A stretch of DNA of 64,000 nt from Gonatopus flavifemur. Taxonomy: Eukaryota; Arthropoda; Insecta; Hymenoptera; Dryinidae. The first letter of the stretch is position 1; each line of letters opens with the position of its first letter. The notes beneath the pieces were generated by a model. It had not been told where the DNA came from and ran no database searches. It was given only the letters and a program-made list of their open reading frames with translations. Position numbers and translations under genes: made by a program. The DNA lies in the NCBI GenBank assembly GCA_018340375.1, contig JAFFJZ010000003.1:7254001-7318000 (forward strand), written 5' to 3'. Of the stretch, positions 25,715 to 37,000 are shown piece by piece.

Positions 25715-26917
25715 TACATGAAAAAATCATTCGCCGAAGAAAGTTTTTTTTATTATATTTGCTTTCCACGCGTTACGCGTATGAGAAATGATCCAAAATT
25801 TGCACTCGGTCCGATTGAGTTTTGAAATTTCACGATAAAACGAATGAGCGTAAAAGCGAGTCGAGGGGATGATTTTTGAGGTCAAGTACCGTTGAAGAAT
25901 AACGTCCGAAGAATGTGGGATTTTGTATGAGCAGGAAAAAAAGGGAAGGAAAATAGAAATCAGTCAAAGACTAAAAGCTCTCGTGGCAACGTCACTCGGG
26001 TAGAACAAACGGAGGTACAAAAGGGATCGTGCATTGAGAAGGGAAGAGATGAGACGATAAATCCTGAACCGAATTCTGAATTATCATCCGTAATCATTTT
26101 AGTGTTCATTAACTGTTTGATTAATGCGAATTTGTTATAATATTCTTAACATGCGTATTGAATGATCCTCGAAGGAGAATAATAGAACTTCCAATGAAAT
26201 CACGAATAAGGAATGAAAAAGTATCCTCTTTCGTTGCTCTCTCGTGCGGTAGAATTGTAGGGATTAAGCTTTTTCATCACAATGGGAAGTGGATAATAAT
26301 AGAAGACTTCTCCTCGAAAGATTATAATATTTTTATACGGATGTCATGTGGATGAAAAAACTTCGAAAAGTTTTACGATTCGAGGTACAAACATCGAAAT
26401 GAAAATAATATCCAACTCATTCAGTGACGAGAAATGCAAATTCTATGTAAATCTCTTCTTACATCTCCGTGATTGAGGAGTTGGATTACGGTTACTTTCA
26501 AATGAAATTTTCATTCATAGGTAAGAAATGATTTCACAAAATCAGTGTCGTTTATTTGTCATTCAATCATGTTTTTATCCAAACAATATATACGATACGA
26601 TAAAATAATTTGCAGATATTTTTTTCACATGTTACATTGGAAGGTTTAGTTGAAACTTTGAACAATATACAAGAAAGAATAATTCAATTATTCCGTAAGC
26701 GTGAATATTTAACGCTTGTGACATTTTCTTAGAAAATAAATTCCTCACAGGTGGAAATAATGATTCCTTTATATAAAACTCGTATAGAATTTTGATGGAT
26801 TTCACATAAATATTGTATACGAATATAAAAGATGACTTCTCTCCTATTTTCGGTATTTCCTTTCAGGAATACGATGTAGAGGAAAATGAAGAATTTCTAC
26901 TGAAAAATTCGACTTAC

Positions 26918-26985
26918 TCGATGGGAGAGTGAATATTTGCGCGGCTACCCAACGAGTCTAGAACGTCACTTAACCCAGTTTCCAT
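26918..26985 (-). CDS. Candidate first coding exon, minus strand
   Basis: ATG at 26983-26985 opens METGLSDVLDSLGSRANIHS, then PI and two bases of the next codon, before a perfect donor (ATCGA|GTAAGT). The exon and its 5' flank (to about 27.02 kb) are close to 50 percent GC in a very AT-rich region. The frame is also open upstream of the ATG for about 12 codons. A competing plus-strand exon (26867-26932, after TTTCCTTTCAG, reading EYDVEENEEFLLKNSTYSMG, then E and stop) overlaps it; at most one is likely real. Downstream exons were not found. Confidence 0.3.
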
Positions 26986-28157
26986 CAGTGCTACTCGTAT
27001 TCCATCATGAAGCACGTGTAATCGGAAATCTTATGGAAATCATCTTCTCTGAACATTCAATTGTGGTCCAATGCAATTGAAGATAGAACACAAAGCTTAC
27101 AAATGATATGGAACAAAGGGAAACACCTGCATCTGGCGGAACGATTGAATCGAAAATTCAAATCCTTTGATAAACCGCTCGTTATTTCCCAAAATGTTGT
27201 TGAATCAGCTTCAACTGAGATTTCAGAGGTCCCATTTACATACACAGATTTATGCTCATAATATGTATCTACACTCGTTTTGTATTTATCACAGCGAAGG
27301 TGGGTTTTATTCGCATCGATTACCGTTCTTTTCCATCTTATCGCTTATGTTCTCGATCAGGATTCGAACTAAAAACCTTCGAGATTACGCATACGAAGAT
27401 TGATGTTCTTAATCATCTGACTGAAAGATTTTTTGCTCAGCTGTCACGAGTCTCGAACCGTATTCAATTTTTGTTACGCATCGTCCACGACGTATTTCAA
27501 AAAATTGATGCTTGATCATATTTTTTTCTGAATATAGTATAATTCAATCATCAATTTCAACGAAAAAAGTATTGAAAATTCATTCTCGATTTCGTTCTCA
27601 TTCGACAACTAAGCACGCAATCGAATCCAGTTCAGAAGTTTAATGTTTGAGGATACGATGTCTTTCTCTTCGCATAAACACACACATTTATTCCCGGAAA
27701 TATTGAATGCGAATAAAAGAAAAACGAAACTTTTCAATCACATTTTCGGAGAGAGAAAGTTCCGGTGGTATATTGGCTTTCGTTTAGAGTTATAATAAAA
27801 TCACGTGGAACAACTGAGGGTAAAGAACAAACCAAAGAAATCGATTTGACTGATTTTCCGACGGAGATCAAGAGTGATAAAAGTACTACTATCTTTTTGT
27901 TTCTTATCTCATGCGAAGAAGCTGGTGACGAAAGTCAAAGTAGATGGATAGTTCGTGAATTGTGAAGAGGACATCAATTTGTAATCTCGATGCCAAAAAT
28001 TTATCACCAAGTTGTTGCAATTTTCATTTTTTATATGAAGTGGTTGAAAAAGGTTGAAATGAAATAAATGGTCATATAATGTACCGACCCAAGTAAAAGT
28101 ACTCTCGTTATTGACGAGATATTTCCACTAGGGGAGAAGAAAGGTCTCGTTGAATGT

Positions 28158-28440
28158 TACACAGCTAAGAAATTGAGTCACTTTAAATGAAGATTCAATT
28201 GTGCAAACTAAATTTCAAAGAACTAAACTTCCATTCACGCCAGTTAAAATCTACTTGACGTAAATAAAAATCTACCTGAGACAACTAAATGTTGATTACC
28301 GAAGTTTGGATACCTTCTTCTTAGAGTAAATAAATATGAGAATATGTTTTTACAATTTTTGCACTGAGAGAAAGATATCAAGCTGCGACAACTGAAATTT
28401 AGCTGGCGTAAATAAAAGTCTAGTCATCTGAAACATGCCT
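28158..28440 (+). repeat. AGCTAA/TTTAGCTG repeat copies, one beginning CACTGAGAGAAA
   Basis: CACTGAGAGAAAG at 28362-28374 leads into TTTAGCTGGCGTAAATAAAA and GTCTAGTC, closely matching 12627-12730. The stretch 28158-28300 holds more degenerate units of the same kind (ACTAAA, GCCAGTTAAAAT), including inverted ones. Confidence 0.6.
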
Positions 28441-30164
28441 GATATTCAACTGACCCTTTTTTCTAAGCGTGTTAATTTCACAATTTCGTGTGTTATTTTC
28501 AACGCGTACTCTGAGTGGACCAAATACATTAACATGAATATTGATTGTACGTTACAATACATCAAGCTGAAATATATCAATATTCTTTTCGTCCTGCTTT
28601 CCTCCTGGTACAGCTTGCACGTAAGCCACATATCTCTCAATATTTCCACGACAGATCCTGTTACTGGAATAAGGATGACCATCCCTAAAGTTTGGCGGGG
28701 ATAAAATCCTATTGGAAATTTATCGAAGATGGATCACGAGATTAACGAGTAAAGAGACTCAAATCTTGAATTCGGGCCCATATGCTTGCATTCCCCAGGG
28801 GTATCGTTTTCGCGTTCACGAAGACAGTGGAGAACGAACCAATCGCCCCAGCGTCAACTTTCAAATATGGCATAGCGTTTGATCTTTTACGGGAAGAAAT
28901 ATCTCAGAATAGAAATAGAGAATATCGAGACTTTCTCATGTTTTCATTTCACTGTGAAATCCATGTTTTTTCAAAATTTGTCTGTATGGAAAGTGGTAAC
29001 ACAGAAGTTACAACAAATAGGCGAGAGGTATTAAAGTTGAAATTTGTGGAACCTTAAACGTGCTATCTTGAAGAGTGGGAATTCGACTTAATTTTGAGAT
29101 ACACGAGCGCACACGAATCTCAAGCTAATGTGCTAGTTTATCAATTCTTCGGAAACCGAAAAGTTCGGGTAAAGTGGGGAATGCACTGAATTTGTTGACA
29201 ACAAATATAAATTGGAATTCGAATAACGATATTCATTCATTTTCAGCTTATAACTTCAAAACTTGAAACTTTGTCTGTTCACAACTGAAAAACTTGTTGA
29301 TCTCCTAATCGGTATAATTACATGGAACAGTTACATGAGAACTAGTCAAGTACCGCACGAGAAAAACCAAGATAAAAATTAGCTGTAGGTGATGATCTAT
29401 TGTATGTTATGAAGCGTAAAATTACTCGTCTGTGAAGCCCAAGAGAAGACGATGAACTATTTTCTTTTTTCAAAAATGAAAATACGCGATAGAAAGCGAA
29501 GTATAGAAGGTACATGTTTTATTCTGAATTAGAACAAAATATTTTACAAATCATCTAAAATTGATGATTTGACACTCAAACGCATGTACTGGAAGATTCT
29601 GATTTGGTGGTTTTGTCTTCCTCAATGACTTTCTACAAACGACTGTAGTAGTTGCCGAGGGAAATGTGGATTCCAAAGTTTCTCGTCCTAAACCGCTGTC
29701 ACTCCCTGATACCGGAGCAAATCAATCCAGATAAGCTTAGTTGCGTAATTCTACTGACGCGGCAAGAAAAAATCGAACAATCGCAAGACTCATTGACAAG
29801 GACAACTTAAATATCAAAATAAAGAAAAAGAAGGAAAAAGTGTTGGGATGTATAGATTTCAACGAATGAAATGAAGTTGGCAAAAGCAAGGAGCAGATTG
29901 AAGTTGTTTGTTCATCGTCATCTCATCCTCCACCGACCTACTATCATCCGGTTTTGCAAACTTTTTTGTTCAATTTCACATTTCAAACCATTCTTTATAT
30001 TCGGAAAGTTACTTTCGATCATTCAATCTTCGAATATACTAAGAAAATAAATTCAATTCTCCTCAAATCCAAAAATCCAAGAACATTGATTATTCCAAGA
30101 GATGAAATTTGTTTCCTCCACACCCATGTATTGGAATTGTAATTAAATGTGAAACGTGTCTTTG

Positions 30165-30680
30165 ATGACATACGCGAGAGGAGACTTCATTTGGTCTCTC
30201 GAAGAAAATGAAAAAAAAAAGGGAAAAGGAAACGAAAGAAATATCGGGAAATTAAATCATGGTGAACCGTATACCTTATCTGGAAAAGTCTTGATGGCCA
30301 GCCTTCGAGCAAGTGGACTGCGAGGGAACTACCGCAGAGTCCATAAATCGATTTCGATGAGCCACGGCCGCTTCATTTTTCGTCCAACAACAGAATTGGG
30401 TACGAATATACTGGCCATTGTCGTTTGTCTTTTCATTATTGGTGCTCCACAAAATTCTTCTTTCTATAAGAATGACGTTAATGTGTATAATATAATGGAA
30501 TACACTCGACTTCTTGGAAAAATCCGCTCTGCGACGGTAAATGTAATTATTAGGTGGATGATGAAAAGGATACTGTCTTTTTGGGACAAACTTTTTCACG
30601 AATGTTATTGCGGATTGACTTTCGGAGATCAATTTATCGTTGTCCATGTGAGGATTTCTGTAGTTTGTTACGGTAAATGA
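30165..30680 (+). CDS. Longest unspliced ORF in the window (171 aa), unknown; overlaps a long antisense ORF
   Basis: From the ATG at 30165 the frame is open for 171 codons. It has a Lys/Glu stretch near residues 20-30, a Ser/Arg/Gly-rich section (VLMASLRASGLRGNYRRVHK), one hydrophobic segment (NILAIVVCLFIIGA) and a Cys-containing C-terminus. The middle (30280-30420) is GC-rich. The opposite strand is open for 155 codons over 30276-30743. I recognise neither product. One of the two may be a decayed or spliced exon region; a single real intronless gene is not demonstrated. Confidence 0.25.
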   Translation: MTYARGDFIWSLEENEKKKGKGNERNIGKLNHGEPYTLSGKVLMASLRASGLRGNYRRVHKSISMSHGRFIFRPTTELGTNILAIVVCLFIIGAPQNSSFYKNDVNVYNIMEYTRLLGKIRSATVNVIIRWMMKRILSFWDKLFHECYCGLTFGDQFIVVHVRISVVCYGK

Positions 30681-30776
30681 ATCGAACGATATCCCACCAA
30701 TCGATAAAACTCGTGTACAACGTGTTAAATGATACATTTTCATTTCATATTTTAACTGCCTTCAAAATTCATCGGA

Positions 30777-30787
30777 GGGGGGGGGGG
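30777..30787. repeat. G11 homopolymer
   Basis: Eleven consecutive G on the plus strand, unusual in this AT-rich window; just downstream of the 30165 ORF. Confidence 0.95.
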
Positions 30788-33783
30788 TGTCATTTCAGCA
30801 AACCTCGTACAGAAATGTACCTTATTTTTTCTATCATATTCAAAGCAGAATCTGAGATTATTTTTAAACACCGAACCATACCTGTTTCTTTTGCTTTTTA
30901 AGAGAAGTTCTCAGTAATTTCGCATTTCCAAGAACATGACTTAACCAGTCTTTTCGTTTCTCTAAAGGGAGATTATGTTGAAGATTTCATATCTTCTGGA
31001 AGATCATTTAGTACATCTTTCTACTCTCTCGCCAAACAGCTTGTTAGGAATGTATTTTCTCTCCAAAGGGAAATGATATTCAATTCTCCTGAATGAAGAA
31101 AAAATTCTTTGAATCTGAAGTAATTATTTTTAAACACCAATATCCTTTCGTTCGATTACTCGAGAATTGAATGAATGTTTCACCTGAGAAGTCTCAGAGA
31201 GAGAATTCATTCGAATATCGAATTCATTTCTTTCCTCGGAACGTTATCGATCTCAGAAATCACCATAATTCGATTGATCGTTCAGGTAGGTCAATGATGT
31301 CGTACGTACCGTGGGAATAATTAACGGATAATGAGGAATCCATCGATATTGAACGATCAATAACTCTCGAGGTGACATGATTTGAAATTAATTTTCCAAC
31401 TAAGAGAGGAATCGATCATTGATAAAATGAACTTGTTTCAAAGTTACAGAGCATCTAGGCATTGAAAAGCTTTGACGTCAACCAAATTATAACATTGAAG
31501 TCGTTGAACGTTAGCGAGCAAATTCTATTTTAAAAGTAGAACGGTATTCATCCAGTCATTCGAGAATGTTGTATACGTGGATACTATAGGGATTTCGATC
31601 AAAATAAAATAATACAACGATAGAACGAAATTTGACATTTAGAAATAGAACAATTCTAACCGAAAGAGACATTCTAAGAATTTGAACCTCCTTAACATTT
31701 ATCACCTGTTGTGCTACTTGGGAAGGCAGAGCCTAATCGAAAGATTACAATTTCAGAAGAATCAAGAGGAAAACGTTATTCTTTGAATACAAAAACATCT
31801 TCATACATCATATTTACCCATGATAAAATACTCATACGTCTTCCTTGCCATGTCTCACAACGTATTTCCAACGATCTCTTTCCCTCGGTTCACCCTTAAA
31901 AAATTTCTCAAAATATTTTGCACATTCAAGACATTTTATTGAAGTATTTTTCACATGTCTGAAGAGGAATTTTTCTGAAATTTCTTTCAAAATTATTAAA
32001 CTTTCTTCCCTCTTCTCTTGCGTTCCATTGTCCAAAATTGAGCTGTCCGACCAACAAATGATCTCTACCTTGCAGATAAATCGGTTTCCCTCCTATACCC
32101 TAACCCATCGACGGAATATTCGTGATCTCCATGTTGGTTCTACCGAATGCTTTGTCACTGAAAGACCGGTTCATTCGAAAAGGCAATTCTGATCCCATCA
32201 CCCAAAGCAGTATTTTTTTCCAACCAGACTCTGTCTCAACCAAAACTACCAGCCATTTACTGTTCTGCTTATAGGCTATCAAGGTAGAGAGCAATAACAT
32301 TCTGATCTTCGAATCGATCTTTTTTCTCGTTATCCGAGATCCCTAAATTATGGAATTCACAGCTAAGGGTGGTTGATGAGTTCGTGAGTACTTTTCTTTC
32401 TTCTGCGTATGAGAAAATCAATAAAGATTGCCGTGATGTTTTTGATGGATGTTTCTTATCTGGCAAATTTTTCATCTGATTCCAATGAAGAAATAATATT
32501 CTTGATATTCAATCGATGATTGATAATGTTTTTTTTTGTTTTTTATAATATTCTTTGATTGTTGAAAACATGGAAACTCGATAATTTATCATTCGGCGAA
32601 TGGCGCTTTTCGAAAGAAACGAGGAACAGAGAAATTAGGAAAAGTGGTATACCTTATTTCGATGCGAGTTGGGTATACGAAAGAGCAACGCCGTTCAGAA
32701 TGCTTTGCAAATACAGCTAGAGCGAGAGAATTTCACAAGAGAAACATTGAAACTTATTAGCTATCGTACATGCTCATGATCCATTTACAAGATATATACA
32801 CAGTTCTCGATTCATAGCAGATAAGAGCATTGTGAAAAGTAAAATACTTAGAAAAAGTATTTAGATAAAGTGTAATACGACTCATTCATTCTATTGGTCC
32901 ATTGATTCCACTGCGAGTAGGTACGTCGAATTAAAAATATAATTGCTGATACACGAATTCATGGAATTTTGTTGTTGTTGAAATTTTTCGTTTCGTGAAA
33001 AAGGAATAAGTGGTTCTGATATATTTTAATATCGGAAAACGCTCTCTGACAGCGCTTGCAATTTTGAATGTAAAACAATTCGATACAATATTAAATGGAT
33101 TTCATGTGAACGACTCATCGTTGAATTCAATAAATCATGATTTCTCATTATAATGCGAAATATTTCAATGATTTCATTACTCGAGAATGAATGAAAATAA
33201 TTCACTAAAGACCATCTGTTTGAAAAATTCAATTTCGCCAGTCCGTAGCATCTTCCTTCCTGTACAGACGCGTATCAATCTGTTCGCTATTCAATTTCCT
33301 TCTGCCTGAACGTTATAACCATTGGCACATATTTGATATAGATAATGAAATCCTGATTTTCAGCAACCACTGTTCCGATTGACAGGATTAATCGAAGAAC
33401 TTTAACCTTTCGAATCTAAAAAGAAGAATTTTTCATACATATTTAATGCTCTCAATGATTTTGGTGTGCTTCAAAAATATGAATTCATTGAAAATTAAAC
33501 ACTTCATCCAAATTTCCATATCGATCATATCGAAACAATCTAAAAGTATCATTACATTTTATCTTTGTATTTCATGCAAATGAGGAGAATGAACTCGAAG
33601 CGTGGGTGGTGCATTGATATATATTGGATACGTTATCGTTGATAAATATATTGTGAATATATTTCTACCCTCCAAAAACGTTCCATCAACTAATTACTGA
33701 ATATAAATAATCCTCCCCATCGCTATATCACTTGAAGTGGGGATTGGAATCAAATCTGTGATAAACAGATTTTTCTTCAATAC

Positions 33784-34047
33784 ATGGAATACATGAAATC
33801 AATAATTATGATAATAAACATGATGGTATCGATAATTCTTCGTGAAGGATTGTCGAGTATCATTGTGATACATCAGGTAACAGAATTCACGAGGTCATTT
33901 ATCTTACGTGTACGGATATCACCTGTCTTTTGTCAACCAACAAATCAAACTTCCAGCTGGGTATTCCCATACGACGAAGAATCGTTCTACCACTCACAAA
34001 ATGTTCAGAATACAGATAAATCATCATCACAAGGAAAATCAATATAA
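33784..34047 (+). CDS. Possible small secreted peptide ORF, 87 aa
   Basis: ATG at 33784 (second ATG at 33793) begins a hydrophobic N-terminus (MKSIIMIINMMVSIILREGL from the second ATG). A mature-like Ser/Gln/Asn-rich tail follows (SSWVFPYDEESFYHSQNVQN) and a TAA stop. A possible donor (CAG|GTAACA) follows the hydrophobic part, so it could also be spliced. No cysteine framework or known family. The signal-like start is the only positive evidence. Confidence 0.25.
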   Translation: MEYMKSIIMIINMMVSIILREGLSSIIVIHQVTEFTRSFILRVRISPVFCQPTNQTSSWVFPYDEESFYHSQNVQNTDKSSSQGKSI

Positions 34048-37000
34048 AAATCTAAACACAAGGAAAAGCCATGGTTTTATTTAATAGCTACGCGGTATAA
34101 CTTTTAATTGAGTTGTTTAACGAAGTCTCACAAAAGCTAATAATGAGTAGTAGTGAGGTCTGTACCATGTAACTCTGTGTCAAAACTTCACCAAGTAGTT
34201 GGAGTTTGAAGTTACATGACGTGGTTGCTAGTTTCAGTTTTCCATAAATTGTATTAAAATCACGTTCATGTAAAGAAGATGGGTAAATGTCGGATTCTAA
34301 ATGAAATAACGTGGAAATTGAATGAACCAATTTATTCGCGCATGAAGTAAAACGAATTGAACGAACTTGAGATAATGAAATTCTTTTGAAAATATTACTC
34401 AAGTTTTCTAAAGAATTTTCAGACTTAAATGCTGAACTTAGCTTATTTTGAGAAACGTATTTTTCTGTGATTGAAAAAAACGAATTTGATCATTTGAGGA
34501 ATCCTTTTGCTGGATTTTTGTAGTACTTGAATGGACGGAATTCAATAAAATACGTCAAATGCATATAAAAGCAGGGAAGAGATGAACAAAATTCGAACAG
34601 AAGCTTTGTTCGTCTTTTCGTGAAGGAGAACTATGTCTATTACATGAAATCTTCAAAGAATGAGATTCTCTAGAAATATCCGCACTTGAACCCGAAATAA
34701 AGAACTCTTCGGTGAATCTCTTAGAAATGAAGCTTTGAATGAAGTTTCTTTCGGAGAATGGAACAGAATAAAGAAGATCTTTTTGTGTACATGTGAGCAA
34801 AATTGTTGGAATTAGCTGATTTCCGCTTGCTGCGTGTGTAATTCGATGAGAAGGGTGCGAGAAAAAGTACTTGGAAAAAACAACTCACGTATGATAATAA
34901 TGCGTAAGTAAAGATCGATTTTTGAATTCTCTTCTTGAAAAATTGCAATGCACTGGAAATGAATTATTACGATTTTTCATAATACATTCCATACGATCGT
35001 ATGGAGAAATCAGAACAATAAAGAGCCACATGAATTCCAAAAAATTCAGGCCACCCCTGATCGAAAATCAAGCAATAAAATCAAAATAGTTTTCCTAGTG
35101 TCCCTTTCTAACCAATGATTATGGTTGCATTTTCAGGGATCGCTGGCATCATCTTCAGATTGCCAGGTAGAATTATTGAACAAACAATTTTTTATCAAAT
35201 TTGAATCGATTTCACTTCCATTTCTAGCATAATTAAATAAAATTTTGGAAAAAAGTTCTGTTGAATTTTGTTATGTTTGAACTTCAGCATTGATATCCAA
35301 ATCAAGAAATACCAGGATTTAACTGGGTTCAAATTTGGTATCGCTCTGGGTGGCATTTTTAGCAGGGTTAATATATGCCATGACATTGTTGTATATTAAC
35401 GCATTGTTGGTGTTCGTTTTAGTGTGTAGAAAAGGGAATTTAAATTGAAAGTTTTAATTACGCTGAAAAGGTTCCAGCCGAAGCTTTTCATAATGCTACT
35501 CGAAGCATAATCACATATTTTGTTGCGCATATAATTTTGTTCATTTAATACCACGTGAAACGATGATAAATATGCGAATAAATTGAGAGACGAATTATAA
35601 CAGATCCAGAGAAAGAGAACGTATTAGTTATATATACACTCCTCTTTTGAATCTTTGCCAACCTCTATTGAAATATATTTTCAATCCTCTCTTCTTGTAT
35701 CATAATATTTTAGATCCTGGGGAGAAGATAAATTATACCTTTTTTGTTTCAAATCTGAACTCAGTATACCCCAATACACAATGCGCATATGGCTCAACGA
35801 AGATAAGCGATTTCTCCATCGGATATAAAATTATTTTTATTCTCTTGTAAATAGATATGATTTGGGATGACAATTGAAACGAAGTCAGCATAAACTGTAG
35901 TTTGAATCGTTCATGTTTCCAGTTCCAAGGAGTTGATTCGGAAAGCTAAATCCCGACGATTTATCAGATTTTGTGAGTTCGCATTATCATCGCCGTACAC
36001 AACATTCTCAATAGTTGCTATTTTCTTATTATTAATTCCTATCAATGCTGCGCCAATCGTTGTTCATTTTATGAAATTGGTATTCAACTCTAAAAGAGTT
36101 CCAGCAGTCATTTCTATCCACTAGATTTCAAAGTAATTTTTCTCCCTGAAGATGAACCGAGGTACATCAGCCAAAGTGGAGCAATATAAAAGAGGAAACA
36201 AGTTTGACTTTCATAGAAATGGATAAATATTTACCTCTGAACTTGAGTTAATACCGTGGTGAATCCAGTAGTTCAGTATCGGTAAAAGTAAAGTTTCCAA
36301 AAGGATGTACATGATTTCAACTGCATCAACATTTATTCGTATCAACAAAACATATTGTAACATATTCAAAAGATCACTGAAAAAGATTGAACAGTGATTG
36401 AAAGATGTGACAACGAATATTTTTTCAACCAAAAAGAATTGATATGCAAATCTATGTTTTATTACATCACTTCGTCATCGATTCTGTTACCGAATTAGAT
36501 ATCACAAAAAGTTTTGATCAAAACAATATCATAATTTGATCAAATTTGGTTATTTTATTCTCAGTTTTCGTGTCAAAGGAATGAAATAATCCTGAAATTA
36601 TTCATTTCTCGAGATTTTCATTATGGAATAAGCTGCAGGTTATCATAATCAGGAAATCATAAAAAAGTATAAAGTGGAAAGAGAAATATGAATAATGATG
36701 GTCCAATGGACTATCCGATACTTCCTGAACAGATCCATCAATTTGCATAATTGATTGATCATTACTTATGATTTCATAGTCAAGTTTCATAGTCTTGTTC
36801 GTTCTACACGAAACTTGTGTAGCTTCCCGGAACATAGAACAGTATCGTTTTATATCCAATGATCAATCAATATTTCCGAACTTCATGCTTAGAATATCGA
36901 ATTTAATAAACTTAATATGAAATTGAATGAAACATTTCCCATTAAACGGCAACTTTTTCTTTTGATTAAATTCTCAGAGGGTGTGAGGATTATCATGGAT

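Larger units (their letters stand above)
17129..30160. other. Intergenic or intronic DNA with repeats
   Basis: Contains the 18.68-kb MITE, the CCAAGCTTGG region, microsatellites and the exon-like islands at 22.9 and 26.9 kb. Otherwise very AT-rich with no supported gene. Confidence 0.4.

Noticed and set aside
27340..27400. GGATTCGAACT resembling the T-arm of a tRNA
   Set aside because: No acceptor stem, D-arm or anticodon arm could be folded around it.
30276..30743. 155-codon minus-strand ORF
   Set aside because: It overlaps the longer plus-strand ORF, has no recognisable motif and could be its shadow; kept only as part of a finding.
34088..34948. Three minus-strand frames of 75-104 codons
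   Set aside because: Those checked begin at TTG rather than ATG, and none has matching splice sites or domains.
35933..36124. Plus-strand frame with a signal-peptide-like hydrophobic stretch (FSIVAIFLLLIPINAAPIVV)
   Set aside because: No ATG before the hydrophobic part and no convincing upstream exon.
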